Origin: Bradyrhizobium archetypum
Lineage (GTDB): Bacteria; Pseudomonadota; Alphaproteobacteria; Rhizobiales; Xanthobacteraceae
DNA length: 64,000 nt
Assembly: GCF_013114835.1 (NCBI RefSeq)
Contig: NZ_JAAVLW010000009.1
Coordinates: forward strand, 124,001-188,000
Reading direction: 5' to 3'
The translations under genes and the position numbers were made by a program. Positions 1 through 7,329 of this stretch are shown here, piece by piece. Positions within the stretch are counted from its first letter, which is position 1. Each line of letters begins with the position of its first letter. The notes under the pieces were generated by a model that searched no databases, was not told the DNA's origin, and saw only the letters and a list, made by a program, of their open reading frames with translations.

Positions 1-1221
1 GAGGAAGCCTCGCGCAAGCTCGACAAGAACCGGTTCGATGTCGTGATCCTCGACAACATCATGCCGGGCAAGAATGGGGTCGACTGGCTGGCGGAGCAGC
101 GGGCCGTCGGCTTCTTTGCGGATGCCATCCTCATCACGGCCTATGCCGATCTCGACACCGCAATTCAGGCGCTGCGCGCAGGTGCTGCCGATTTCGTGCT
201 GAAACCTTTTCGCTCGAACCAAATCCTCAACGCGGTCGCGCGCTGCCTCGATCGCCTGCAACTGCAGCGCGAGAACTACGTGCTGCGCTATGCGTTGCGG
301 GCTTCATCGGATCGCACATTCCTGCGCGACAATCTGGTCGGGACATCGCCGGCCACCCGTACGGTGCGCGAAACGATTGCGCGTGTCGCCCCGCTGCCGA
401 CCTCGATCCTGCTCACCGGCGAATCCGGCACCGGCAAGGAAGTTGCCGCGCGCTCGATACATTCGTTGTCCGACCGCGCCGATAAGCCGTTCGTGCCGGT
501 GAACTGTGCCGCCATTCCGCCCGAGATGATCGAGGGCGAGCTGTTCGGCCACATCAAGGGCGCCTTCACCGGCGCGGATAGCGGCCGCGAGGGCCTGTTC
601 CTCTATGCGCATGGCGGTACGCTGTTTCTCGATGAAATCGGCGAACTGCCGCTACCGATGCAGAGCAAGCTGCTGCGTGTCCTGGAGGACCGCCGCGTCC
701 GTCCGGTCGGCTCCGAACGCGAAGTCCCGGTCGACCTTCGCTTCATCTTTGCGACCAATGCCGATCTACAGAAGGAAGTCGAGAAGGGACGCTTTCGTGC
801 CGACCTCTATTACCGCCTGAACGTGATGCAGATTCGTCTGCCGCTCTTGAAGGACCGCGGCGATGATGTGCAGGAGCTTGCTACGATCTTCATGAACAAG
901 CTCTCGACGCAGCTCGGCATGCCGCCGGTTCCTATCGACGGCGCGGTCCGCGCCGCACTGGCGAGCTACGACTGGCCCGGCAATGTGCGCGAGTTGCGCA
1001 ACCTGATCGAGCGCACCTTGATCCTCGGCGCATTCCCGGACGATTTTGCCGGCCCGCGAAACGATGGGCAGCCCGCCACCGCCGACAGTCTGGCGGATTT
1101 GGAGCGCCGGCACATTCTTTCGGTGCTGAAGGAAACCGGCGGCAACCGCGAAGAAGCGGCGCGGCGGCTCGGCATCTCGCGCAAGACCATCGATCGCAAA
1201 CTCGCGTTATGGAATGGCTGA
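1..1221 (+). CDS. Sigma54-dependent response regulator (NtrC family), 5' partial
   Basis: This is a DNA-binding response regulator that activates sigma54 RNA polymerase. The reading frame is open from base 1, so the start lies outside the window. A receiver domain remnant carries the phospho-acceptor Asp codon at 52-54 (motif ILDNIMPG) and the conserved Lys in VLKPF. An AAA+ ATPase domain follows, with Walker A GESGTGKE (418-441), the sigma54-contact loop GAFTGA (559-576) and Walker B TLFLDEIGELP near 619-651. The C-terminus is a Fis-type helix-turn-helix (RRLGISRKTIDRKL). Its last bases overlap the histidine kinase gene by 8 nt, so the two form a two-component pair. A sigma54 promoter with upstream palindromes lies just after the pair, in front of the formate transporter. 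The likely targets are therefore the transporter and formate dehydrogenase genes; this target assignment is inference. Confidence 0.93.
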   Translation, partial: EEASRKLDKNRFDVVILDNIMPGKNGVDWLAEQRAVGFFADAILITAYADLDTAIQALRAGAADFVLKPFRSNQILNAVARCLDRLQLQRENYVLRYALRASSDRTFLRDNLVGTSPATRTVRETIARVAPLPTSILLTGESGTGKEVAARSIHSLSDRADKPFVPVNCAAIPPEMIEGELFGHIKGAFTGADSGREGLFLYAHGGTLFLDEIGELPLPMQSKLLRVLEDRRVRPVGSEREVPVDLRFIFATNADLQKEVEKGRFRADLYYRLNVMQIRLPLLKDRGDDVQELATIFMNKLSTQLGMPPVPIDGAVRAALASYDWPGNVRELRNLIERTLILGAFPDDFAGPRNDGQPATADSLADLERRHILSVLKETGGNREEAARRLGISRKTIDRKLALWNG

Positions 1222-3238
1222 CCGGACGAGCAGCATGGAAGCGCCGGTGCGCGGGCGATCCGTCCGCTTTCGGCTGCTCGCCATTGCACTATTGCCGATG
1301 CTGGTCATCCTGCCGCTTCTGCTGGGGGTCGCCATCTATCGTTGGAACGCGCGGTTCGATGCCACGCTGATTTCGAAGGTGAACGGCGATCTTACCATCG
1401 CCCACCAATATCTGGCCCGCATTCTGGAAAAGACCGGCGTGCAGATTCGCGGGTTGAGCCTCTCGTTCCGCTTCCGTGAAGTTGAAGAGCAGGAAACGCT
1501 CTCGGCCGTCGAGACGTTGCTCGAACAGTCACGCAAGGAGATCGGCCTCGACTTCCTCTATTTGATGGATGCCGGTGGCAAGGTCATCGCCTCGTCACCC
1601 GCGCTCAAGGGAGCGCCAAGGGCCGAGTGGCCGATCATCACTTCGGCGTTGTCAAGCGAATCCCCGGCGACCGGCATCGATATCTTTACCAACGACGAAC
1701 TTGCGGCGATTTCGCCTGCGCTTGCCGAGCGCGCGCGCCTCGACCTGGTGCCGACGCCAAATGCGGTGCCGACCGATCGCAGCACGGAAGCCCATGGCAT
1801 GGTGGTGCATGCCGCGAGCCGCGCGACGGCGCCTGGAGGAGGACCAGCCGCGCTGGTTGGCGGCATTCTGCTGAACCAGAATCTGGAATTCATCGATACC
1901 ATTAACGACCTCGTCTATCGCGCGGCAAGCCTGCCAGAAGGAAGCCAGGGAACGGCGACACTGTTCCTGGACGACGTACGGATTTCGACCAATGTCCGGC
2001 TGTTCGAGGGACGCCGCGCGTTGGGGACGCGGGTGTCGGCGGCGGTTCGCTCAGCAGTCATGGGCGAGGGGCGCACCTGGCTGGACAGCGCCTTCGTCGT
2101 CAACGACTGGTACATCTCGGCCTATGAGCCGCTCGTCGACACCTACGGCAAGCGTGTCGGCATGCTCTATGTCGGATTTCTGCAGAAGCCGTTCAACGAT
2201 GCCAAGCTCGAAACACTCCTGATCATCGCGCTCGCGTTCATCGTGATCACGGCGGCAACCGTACCGATCTTCCTGCGCTGGGCGCAATCGATCTTCATGC
2301 CGCTCGAACGCGTCACCGCGACGATCGGCGAAGTGGAGAGCGGTAATCTCTCCGCGCGGACCAAATTGCCAGCGTCTGGCGACGAGATCGGCCGCGTGGC
2401 GTTCCACCTCGATACGTTGCTGGACCAGATCCAGGAGCGCGATCGCCAGTTGCGCGCGTGGAACGAGGAGTTGAACGCGCGGGTACGCGAGCGGACCCGC
2501 GAGCTCGAGCTCGCCAATCTGAAGCTCGAGGCGACCACCAAGCAGCTCATCATGTCGGAAAAACTCGCCGCCATCGGCGAGATCACGGCTGGTGTTGCCC
2601 ACGAGATCAACAACCCGATCGCGGTGATGCAGGGCAATCTCGACGTCATCCGCAGCGTGATCGGTGCCGACGTCGAAAAGGCCAAGGTCGAGTTCCGCCT
2701 GGTCGACGAGCAGATCCACCGCATCAGCCAGATCGTCACCAAGCTCCTGCAGTTTGCGCGGCCGGAGGAATATGCCGGCTATATCGAGCGTCATGCGCCT
2801 GGCGCCGTCGTGGCGGACTGCCTGCCACTGGTGCAGCATCTCCTGAACAAGACCGAAATCAAGCTTACACGGGAAGACCGCGCGAGCCGGCTGGTCCTGA
2901 TGAATCGCACCGAACTGCAGCAGGTGCTGATCAACCTGATCGTCAACGCGATCCACGCCATGCCGGATGGCGGAACGCTGACCCTTCGATCCTTCGATGC
3001 CGATCGCGACGGCGTGACCGGCATTGTCATCGAGGTGGCCGACACGGGAATCGGCATGGATGCGGATGTCGTGGAGAGGGTATTCAATCCCTTCTTTACA
3101 ACAAAGCGCCGCGATGGAACCGGCCTTGGTCTTTCCATCAGCCAGACCCTGATCAAGCGCCAGCGTGGCCAGATTACGGTGGAGAGCGAAGTCGGCCGGG
3201 GAAGTACGTTCCGCGTGTGGCTTCCGGAGGCGGATTGA
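1214..3238 (+). CDS. Membrane sensor histidine kinase with periplasmic Cache-like domain
   Basis: This 674-residue kinase is the likely partner of the overlapping sigma54 response regulator. A first transmembrane helix lies at about residues 20-42. A periplasmic domain of about 290 residues has the look of a Cache ligand-binding domain. A second helix lies at about 332-353, followed by a HAMP linker, a short coiled coil, a HisKA domain with phospho-acceptor His463 in the motif GVAHEINNP, and an HATPase_c domain (N box LIVNAIHAMPDGG, G1 DTGIGM, G2 GTGLGLSI). The periplasmic domain suggests sensing of a small organic acid, as Cache kinases often do. The gene next door suggests formate or oxalate, but the sequence does not show the ligand. 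The ATG at 1214 overlaps the upstream gene by 8 nt, so translation is probably coupled. Confidence 0.93.
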   Translation: MADRTSSMEAPVRGRSVRFRLLAIALLPMLVILPLLLGVAIYRWNARFDATLISKVNGDLTIAHQYLARILEKTGVQIRGLSLSFRFREVEEQETLSAVETLLEQSRKEIGLDFLYLMDAGGKVIASSPALKGAPRAEWPIITSALSSESPATGIDIFTNDELAAISPALAERARLDLVPTPNAVPTDRSTEAHGMVVHAASRATAPGGGPAALVGGILLNQNLEFIDTINDLVYRAASLPEGSQGTATLFLDDVRISTNVRLFEGRRALGTRVSAAVRSAVMGEGRTWLDSAFVVNDWYISAYEPLVDTYGKRVGMLYVGFLQKPFNDAKLETLLIIALAFIVITAATVPIFLRWAQSIFMPLERVTATIGEVESGNLSARTKLPASGDEIGRVAFHLDTLLDQIQERDRQLRAWNEELNARVRERTRELELANLKLEATTKQLIMSEKLAAIGEITAGVAHEINNPIAVMQGNLDVIRSVIGADVEKAKVEFRLVDEQIHRISQIVTKLLQFARPEEYAGYIERHAPGAVVADCLPLVQHLLNKTEIKLTREDRASRLVLMNRTELQQVLINLIVNAIHAMPDGGTLTLRSFDADRDGVTGIVIEVADTGIGMDADVVERVFNPFFTTKRRDGTGLGLSISQTLIKRQRGQITVESEVGRGSTFRVWLPEAD

Positions 3239-3251
3239 TTACGACTGATTT

Positions 3252-3285
3252 GGACATTTTGTCCGGCAGGTCCGGACATTTTGTC
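3252..3285 (+). promoter_or_regulatory. Tandem palindromic upstream activator site (two GGACATTTTGTC boxes)
   Basis: The 12-mer GGACATTTTGTC occurs twice, at 3252-3263 and 3274-3285. Start-to-start spacing is 22 bp, about two helical turns. Each box is an interrupted palindrome (GGACA/TGTC; the first extends to TGTCC). The pair lies about 53-86 bp upstream of the -24 element of the sigma54 promoter. That is where NtrC-family activators bind, so it is probably the site of the response regulator encoded just upstream. Binding is inferred. Confidence 0.7.
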
Positions 3286-3337
3286 TTCAGCGGCACGATG
3301 GTCACCCGCAAGTCATTGATCTCCGGCATCGTGCCAT

Positions 3338-3354
3338 TTGGCACATGGATTGCT
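3338..3354 (+). promoter_or_regulatory. Sigma54 (-24/-12) promoter
   Basis: The sequence TTGGCACATGGATTGCT has a perfect TTGGCAC -24 box and a TTGCT -12 box, with the invariant GG and GC separated by exactly 10 nt (GG at 3340-3341, GC at 3352-3353). It points at the transporter gene, whose ATG is at 3647, giving a predicted leader of about 280 nt. The adjacent activator gene and palindromes support a functional promoter. Confidence 0.85.
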
Positions 3355-3520
3355 CACTCCTTTTCGACAAGGTGAAAAGGGAGGGCGTCAACCAGCGGTG
3401 CGCAGTCGAGTTGAGCTGTCGCCCGCGCAATCATGCCGGCAAAATCTCACCTCAATTGGCCGGCATTGCTGCGAACATAATCAAAAGCATCAGGGTGGAT
3501 GTTCTCGAATGCGCGGGTCA

Positions 3521-3631
3521 ATTCCGCGCGTTAGCGGAATCGCATGGAACAGCGGATGGGGCTGTTCCACTGCGCGGCCGAAGATGACGGACGGAAAACA
3601 GTAAAACAGAGGCCCAGTTCAAGACTGGGCC
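3521..3631 (+). promoter_or_regulatory. Structured 5' leader with three hairpins before the transporter gene
   Basis: Three inverted repeats follow each other in the untranslated leader. ATTCCGC/GCGGAAT lies at 3521-3527 and 3534-3540 (6-nt loop). GGAACAGC/GCTGTTCC lies at 3546-3553 and 3561-3568 (7-nt loop). GGCCCAGT/ACTGGGCC lies at 3611-3618 and 3624-3631 (5-nt loop). The last ends a few bases before the GGGGA ribosome-binding site at 3635-3639. The stretch 3239-3646 holds no convincing gene besides these signals. Function is unknown; it may affect mRNA stability or translation. Confidence 0.5.
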
Positions 3632-3646
3632 GCAGGGGAAATAGCG

Positions 3647-5302
3647 ATGACAACAATCAGTAGCGCCGGGAGCATCCCGGGCGCAGGAACAGGATTCCTT
3701 GACAAAGAGCGAACGATTGCGACAGCCGGCTTCAACCGCTGGCTGGTGCCGCCGGCGGCGCTTTGCATCCATCTTTGCATCGGCATGGCCTATGGCTTCA
3801 GCGTGTTCTGGCTGCCGCTGTCGCGCGCGATCGGCGTGACGGCGCCAAAGGCCTGCCCCGACATGACGCTGGTGCAGGAATTGTTCACCACCACCTGCGA
3901 CTGGAAAGTCGCCAGCATGGGCTGGATGTATACGCTGTTCTTCGTGCTGCTTGGCGTCTCCGCCGCGATTTGGGGCGGCTGGCTGGAGCGCGTCGGACCG
4001 CGCAAGGCAGGTTTTGTGTCGGCGCTGTGCTGGTGCGGCGGTCTCGTGCTGGGCGCGATCGGCATCATCACCCATCAACTGTGGCTGTTGTGGCTGGGCT
4101 CCGGCGTCATCGGCGGCATCGGGCTCGGCCTCGGCTACATCTCGCCGGTGTCGACGCTGGTGAAATGGTTTCCGGACCGTCGCGGCATGGCGACCGGCAT
4201 GGCCATCATGGGTTTTGGCGGCGGCGCCATGATCGGCGCGCCGCTGGCGAACCTGTTGATGAATTATTTCAGGTCGCCGACCTCGGTCGGCGCCTGGGAA
4301 ACCTTCATCGCGATGGGCGCGATCTATTTCGTGTTCATGATGATCGGCGCCTTTCGCTATCGCATTCCGCCGGCGGGCTGGCGGCCCGAGGGTTGGACGC
4401 CGCCGGCGAAGGCCAATGCGATGATCTCGCAGAACCACGTCCACCTGAAGGACGCGCACAAGACGCCGCAGTTCTGGCTGATCTGGTGGGTGCTCTGCCT
4501 CAACGTCTCGGCTGGCATCGGCGTGATCGGCATGGCCTCGCCGATGCTGCAGGAAATCTTCGCCGGCAAGTTGATCGGACTGCCCGACGTCGGCTTCAAC
4601 CAGCTCGACGCCACGCAGAAGGCGACGATTGCGGGTATCGCGGCCGGCTTTGCCGGGCTGCTCTCGCTGTTCAACATCGGCGGCCGGTTCTTCTGGGCCT
4701 CGCTGTCGGACAAGATGGGCCGCAAGAACACGTACTATACGTTCTTCATTTTGGGCATCGCGCTCTACGCGCTGGCGCCGACATTTGCGGCGATGGGCTC
4801 AAAACTTCTGTTCGTGCTCGGCTTCGGCATTATCCTGTCGATGTATGGCGGCGGCTTCGCCACCGTGCCGGCCTATCTGGCCGATATGTTCGGCACACAG
4901 TTCGTCGGCGCTATCCATGGCCGTCTGCTGACCGCGTGGTCGACGGCGGGCATCATCGGTCCCGTAGTCGTAAACTACATCCGCGAGTTCCAGCTTGCCG
5001 CCGGCGTGCCGCGCGACCAGCTCTACAACACCACGATGTATATACTGTGTGCGATGCTGATCGCGGGCTTGATTTGCAACTATCTGATCAAGCCGGTCGA
5101 CGCGAAGTGGCACATGAGCGATGCCGAGGTCGCCAAGCTGCAGGCGGCGACAGCGAATGCCGGCAGCTCGGGACCGTCAGGTTCCTACGGCATCGGCTTT
5201 GGCGGGCTCGACGCCAAGGCCGCGCTGTTCTGGGCGTTCGTCGGCATTCCCCTGGCCTGGGGCGTGTGGAAGACGCTGGAAAGCGCCGTCAAGATCCTCT
5301 GA
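3647..5302 (+). CDS. MFS transporter, oxalate/formate antiporter (OFA) family
   Basis: This 551-residue integral membrane protein resembles the OxlT-type OFA family of the major facilitator superfamily. About 12 hydrophobic segments are visible. A loop between the first two contains Cys residues (ACPDMTL...TTCDW), and the cytoplasmic loop after the second helix carries GWLERVGPRKAG, close to the family's signature. The family exchanges or imports oxalate, formate and similar carboxylates across the inner membrane. The next two genes encode a formate dehydrogenase, so formate or oxalate uptake is the natural prediction; the substrate is inferred. A GGGGA ribosome-binding site precedes the ATG. 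Transcription is predicted from the sigma54 promoter at 3338. Confidence 0.88.
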   Translation: MTTISSAGSIPGAGTGFLDKERTIATAGFNRWLVPPAALCIHLCIGMAYGFSVFWLPLSRAIGVTAPKACPDMTLVQELFTTTCDWKVASMGWMYTLFFVLLGVSAAIWGGWLERVGPRKAGFVSALCWCGGLVLGAIGIITHQLWLLWLGSGVIGGIGLGLGYISPVSTLVKWFPDRRGMATGMAIMGFGGGAMIGAPLANLLMNYFRSPTSVGAWETFIAMGAIYFVFMMIGAFRYRIPPAGWRPEGWTPPAKANAMISQNHVHLKDAHKTPQFWLIWWVLCLNVSAGIGVIGMASPMLQEIFAGKLIGLPDVGFNQLDATQKATIAGIAAGFAGLLSLFNIGGRFFWASLSDKMGRKNTYYTFFILGIALYALAPTFAAMGSKLLFVLGFGIILSMYGGGFATVPAYLADMFGTQFVGAIHGRLLTAWSTAGIIGPVVVNYIREFQLAAGVPRDQLYNTTMYILCAMLIAGLICNYLIKPVDAKWHMSDAEVAKLQAATANAGSSGPSGSYGIGFGGLDAKAALFWAFVGIPLAWGVWKTLESAVKIL

Positions 5303-5310
5303 CTCTTCTG

Positions 5311-5340
5311 GCCGTCGCGGGACGCGCGTTCCGCGACGGC
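5311..5340 (+). terminator. GC-rich hairpin after the transporter gene
   Basis: A perfect 10-bp stem GCCGTCGCGG/CCGCGACGGC with a 10-nt loop starts 8 nt after the transporter stop codon. There is no T-run, so it may act as a partial terminator or as a 3'-end stabiliser that sets different mRNA levels for the transporter and the dehydrogenase. Confidence 0.5.
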
Positions 5341-5547
5341 ATTCAGATGCGATGTCGAATTCAAATCGGGTAATCGGAAACCCAGATCAATGCGCATTCG
5401 CAATCGCAGCATGAGACGGCTTTATTGATCTCCGAGCCAAATTCGCGTTCTCATTCAGGGATCAGGCAAAGCGAACGTGGTTGCTCCGGGCCCGGATAGG
5501 ATCGAAAGCTCGCGGCCTGTGTTTGCCCTAAACATCTGACAAACCTC

Positions 5548-5564
5548 TTGGCATCTGGCATGCC
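5548..5564 (+). promoter_or_regulatory. Weak sigma54-like promoter before formate dehydrogenase
   Basis: TTGGCATCTGGCATGCC keeps the GG-N10-GC spacing (5550-5551, 5562-5563) and most of the -24 box, but its -12 box (ATGCC) departs from TTGCA/T. It sits about 47 nt before the predicted start codon. The rest of the 308-bp gap (5303-5610) holds only the hairpin at 5311-5340. The call is tentative and rests on spacing and context. Confidence 0.3.
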
Positions 5565-5610
5565 ACGGACTAGAGTTGGCCGGCAGACCGGCAGGAACGA
5601 GACCGTTTCG

Positions 5611-7329
5611 ATGGATCACGACGTACACGACCTACAAAAAGTCCGCTCGTTCGATCATCCTGGCGCGGGACGGAAACGGGCCAAGGCAACGCCGAAGGGC
5701 CGCCAGGTCGATCCCACCGCCGCCCATGAGATCGAGCTCCTGCTCGGCGACCGGCCGCGGCGCCGCGATCTGCTGATCGAGCATCTGCACCTGATCCAGG
5801 ACAGGTATCACCAGATCTCGGCGGCGCATCTGGCGGCGCTGGCCGATGAGATGAAGCTCTCGTTTGCGGAAGTGTTCGAGACCGCGACGTTCTATGCGCA
5901 TTTCGACGTGGTGAAGGAGGGCGCGCCCGACATCGCGCCATTGACCATTCGGGTCTGCGATTCACTGACCTGCGCCATGATGGGCGCGGAAAAGTTGCTG
6001 CATGATCTGCAGGACAAGGCAGGCCCCGGCATCCGCGTGGTGCGCGCGCCCTGCGTCGGCCGCTGCGACACGGCGCCCGCCGCGGAAGTCGGCCATCACT
6101 TCGTCGATTATGCTTCCGTGGCGAACGTGCTCGCCGCCGCGAAGGCCGGCGACACCCACGCGGATCTGCCCAAATATACTGACTATGACGCCTATATCGC
6201 GGATGGCGGCTACAAGCTGCTCAACCGCCTGCGCTCCGGCGAAATGAGCAGGGAAGAGCTCCTGAAGGCGCTCGACGACGCTTCGCTGCGCGGGCTCGGC
6301 GGCGCGGGCTTTCCGACCGGGCGCAAATGGCGCGCGGTGCTGGGTGAGCCCGGCCCGCGGCTGATGGCCATCAATGGCGACGAGGGCGAGCCTGGGACGT
6401 TCAAGGATCGCTATTACCTCGAGACCGATCCGCACCGCTTCATCGAGGGCATGCTGATCGGCGCGCATGTGGTCGAGGCGAGCGACGTCTACATCTACAT
6501 CCGAGACGAATATCCGGCCTCGCGCGAAATCCTCACGCGCGAAATTGCGAAGCTGCCGCCGGGTGGGCCTGTCTTGCACATGCGGCGGGGTGCGGGCGCC
6601 TATATTTGCGGCGAGGAATCCTCGCTGCTCGAATCGATCGAGGGCAAGCGCGGCCTGCCCCGGCACAAGCCGCCGTACCCGTTCCAGGTCGGCCTGTTCG
6701 GTCTGCCGACGCTGATCAACAATATCGAGACGCTGTGGTGGGTGCGCGACATCGTCGAGAAGGGCGCCGACTGGTGGAAGAGTCACGGCCGCAACGACCG
6801 TCACGGCCTGCGCAGCTATTCGGTGTCGGGACGCGTGAAAAATCCCGGCATGAAGCTGGCGCCGGCCGGCGTCACCGTGCGCGAGCTGATCGACGAGTTC
6901 TGCGGCGGCATGGCCGATGGCCACACCTTCCACGCCTATCTTCCGGGTGGCGCATCGGGCGGCATTTTGCCGGCGTCGATGGACAACATCCCGCTCGACT
7001 TCGGCACCCTGGAAAAATACGGCTGCTTCATCGGTTCGGCCGCGGTCGTCATCCTGTCCGAGCAGGACAGCGTGAGGGATGCGGCGCTGAATCTGATGAA
7101 ATTCTTCGAGGATGAAAGCTGCGGCCAGTGCACGCCGTGCCGTGTCGGCACCCAGAAGGCAGCGCTTTTGATGCAGCGGCCGGTCTGGAACCGCGAACTG
7201 CTCGATCAATTGAGCCAGGCGATGCGCGACGCCTCGATTTGCGGGCTTGGACAAGCCGCCTCGAATCCACTGACGTCAGTGATTAAATATTTTCCGGAAG
7301 AATTCGTGCCGAAAGAGGCCGCGGAATGA
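5611..7329 (+). CDS. NAD-dependent formate dehydrogenase beta subunit (NuoE-NuoF fusion)
   Basis: This 572-residue diaphorase subunit passes electrons from the molybdenum subunit to NAD+. The N-terminal part is NuoE/FdsG-like, with [2Fe-2S] ligands Cys116, Cys121, Cys148 and Cys152. The C-terminal part is NuoF/FdsB-like, with an FMN-binding glycine loop (RGLGGAGFPTGRKW) near residue 227, an NADH-site region, and a [4Fe-4S] site CGQCTPC (504, 507, 510) plus Cys544. The two are separate proteins in Cupriavidus-type FDH but fused in Methylobacterium FDH1, whose beta subunit has a similar length. I chose the ATG at 5611, preceded by AGGAACGAG, over the upstream TTG at 5548. The stop overlaps the alpha-subunit start by 4 nt (ATGA). 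Confidence 0.93.
   Translation: MDHDVHDLQKVRSFDHPGAGRKRAKATPKGRQVDPTAAHEIELLLGDRPRRRDLLIEHLHLIQDRYHQISAAHLAALADEMKLSFAEVFETATFYAHFDVVKEGAPDIAPLTIRVCDSLTCAMMGAEKLLHDLQDKAGPGIRVVRAPCVGRCDTAPAAEVGHHFVDYASVANVLAAAKAGDTHADLPKYTDYDAYIADGGYKLLNRLRSGEMSREELLKALDDASLRGLGGAGFPTGRKWRAVLGEPGPRLMAINGDEGEPGTFKDRYYLETDPHRFIEGMLIGAHVVEASDVYIYIRDEYPASREILTREIAKLPPGGPVLHMRRGAGAYICGEESSLLESIEGKRGLPRHKPPYPFQVGLFGLPTLINNIETLWWVRDIVEKGADWWKSHGRNDRHGLRSYSVSGRVKNPGMKLAPAGVTVRELIDEFCGGMADGHTFHAYLPGGASGGILPASMDNIPLDFGTLEKYGCFIGSAAVVILSEQDSVRDAALNLMKFFEDESCGQCTPCRVGTQKAALLMQRPVWNRELLDQLSQAMRDASICGLGQAASNPLTSVIKYFPEEFVPKEAAE

Noticed and set aside
3338..3604. Short open frames in the leader of the transporter gene
   Set aside because: They overlap the sigma54 promoter and hairpins, lack ribosome-binding sites and read as low-quality Arg/Cys-rich sequence.
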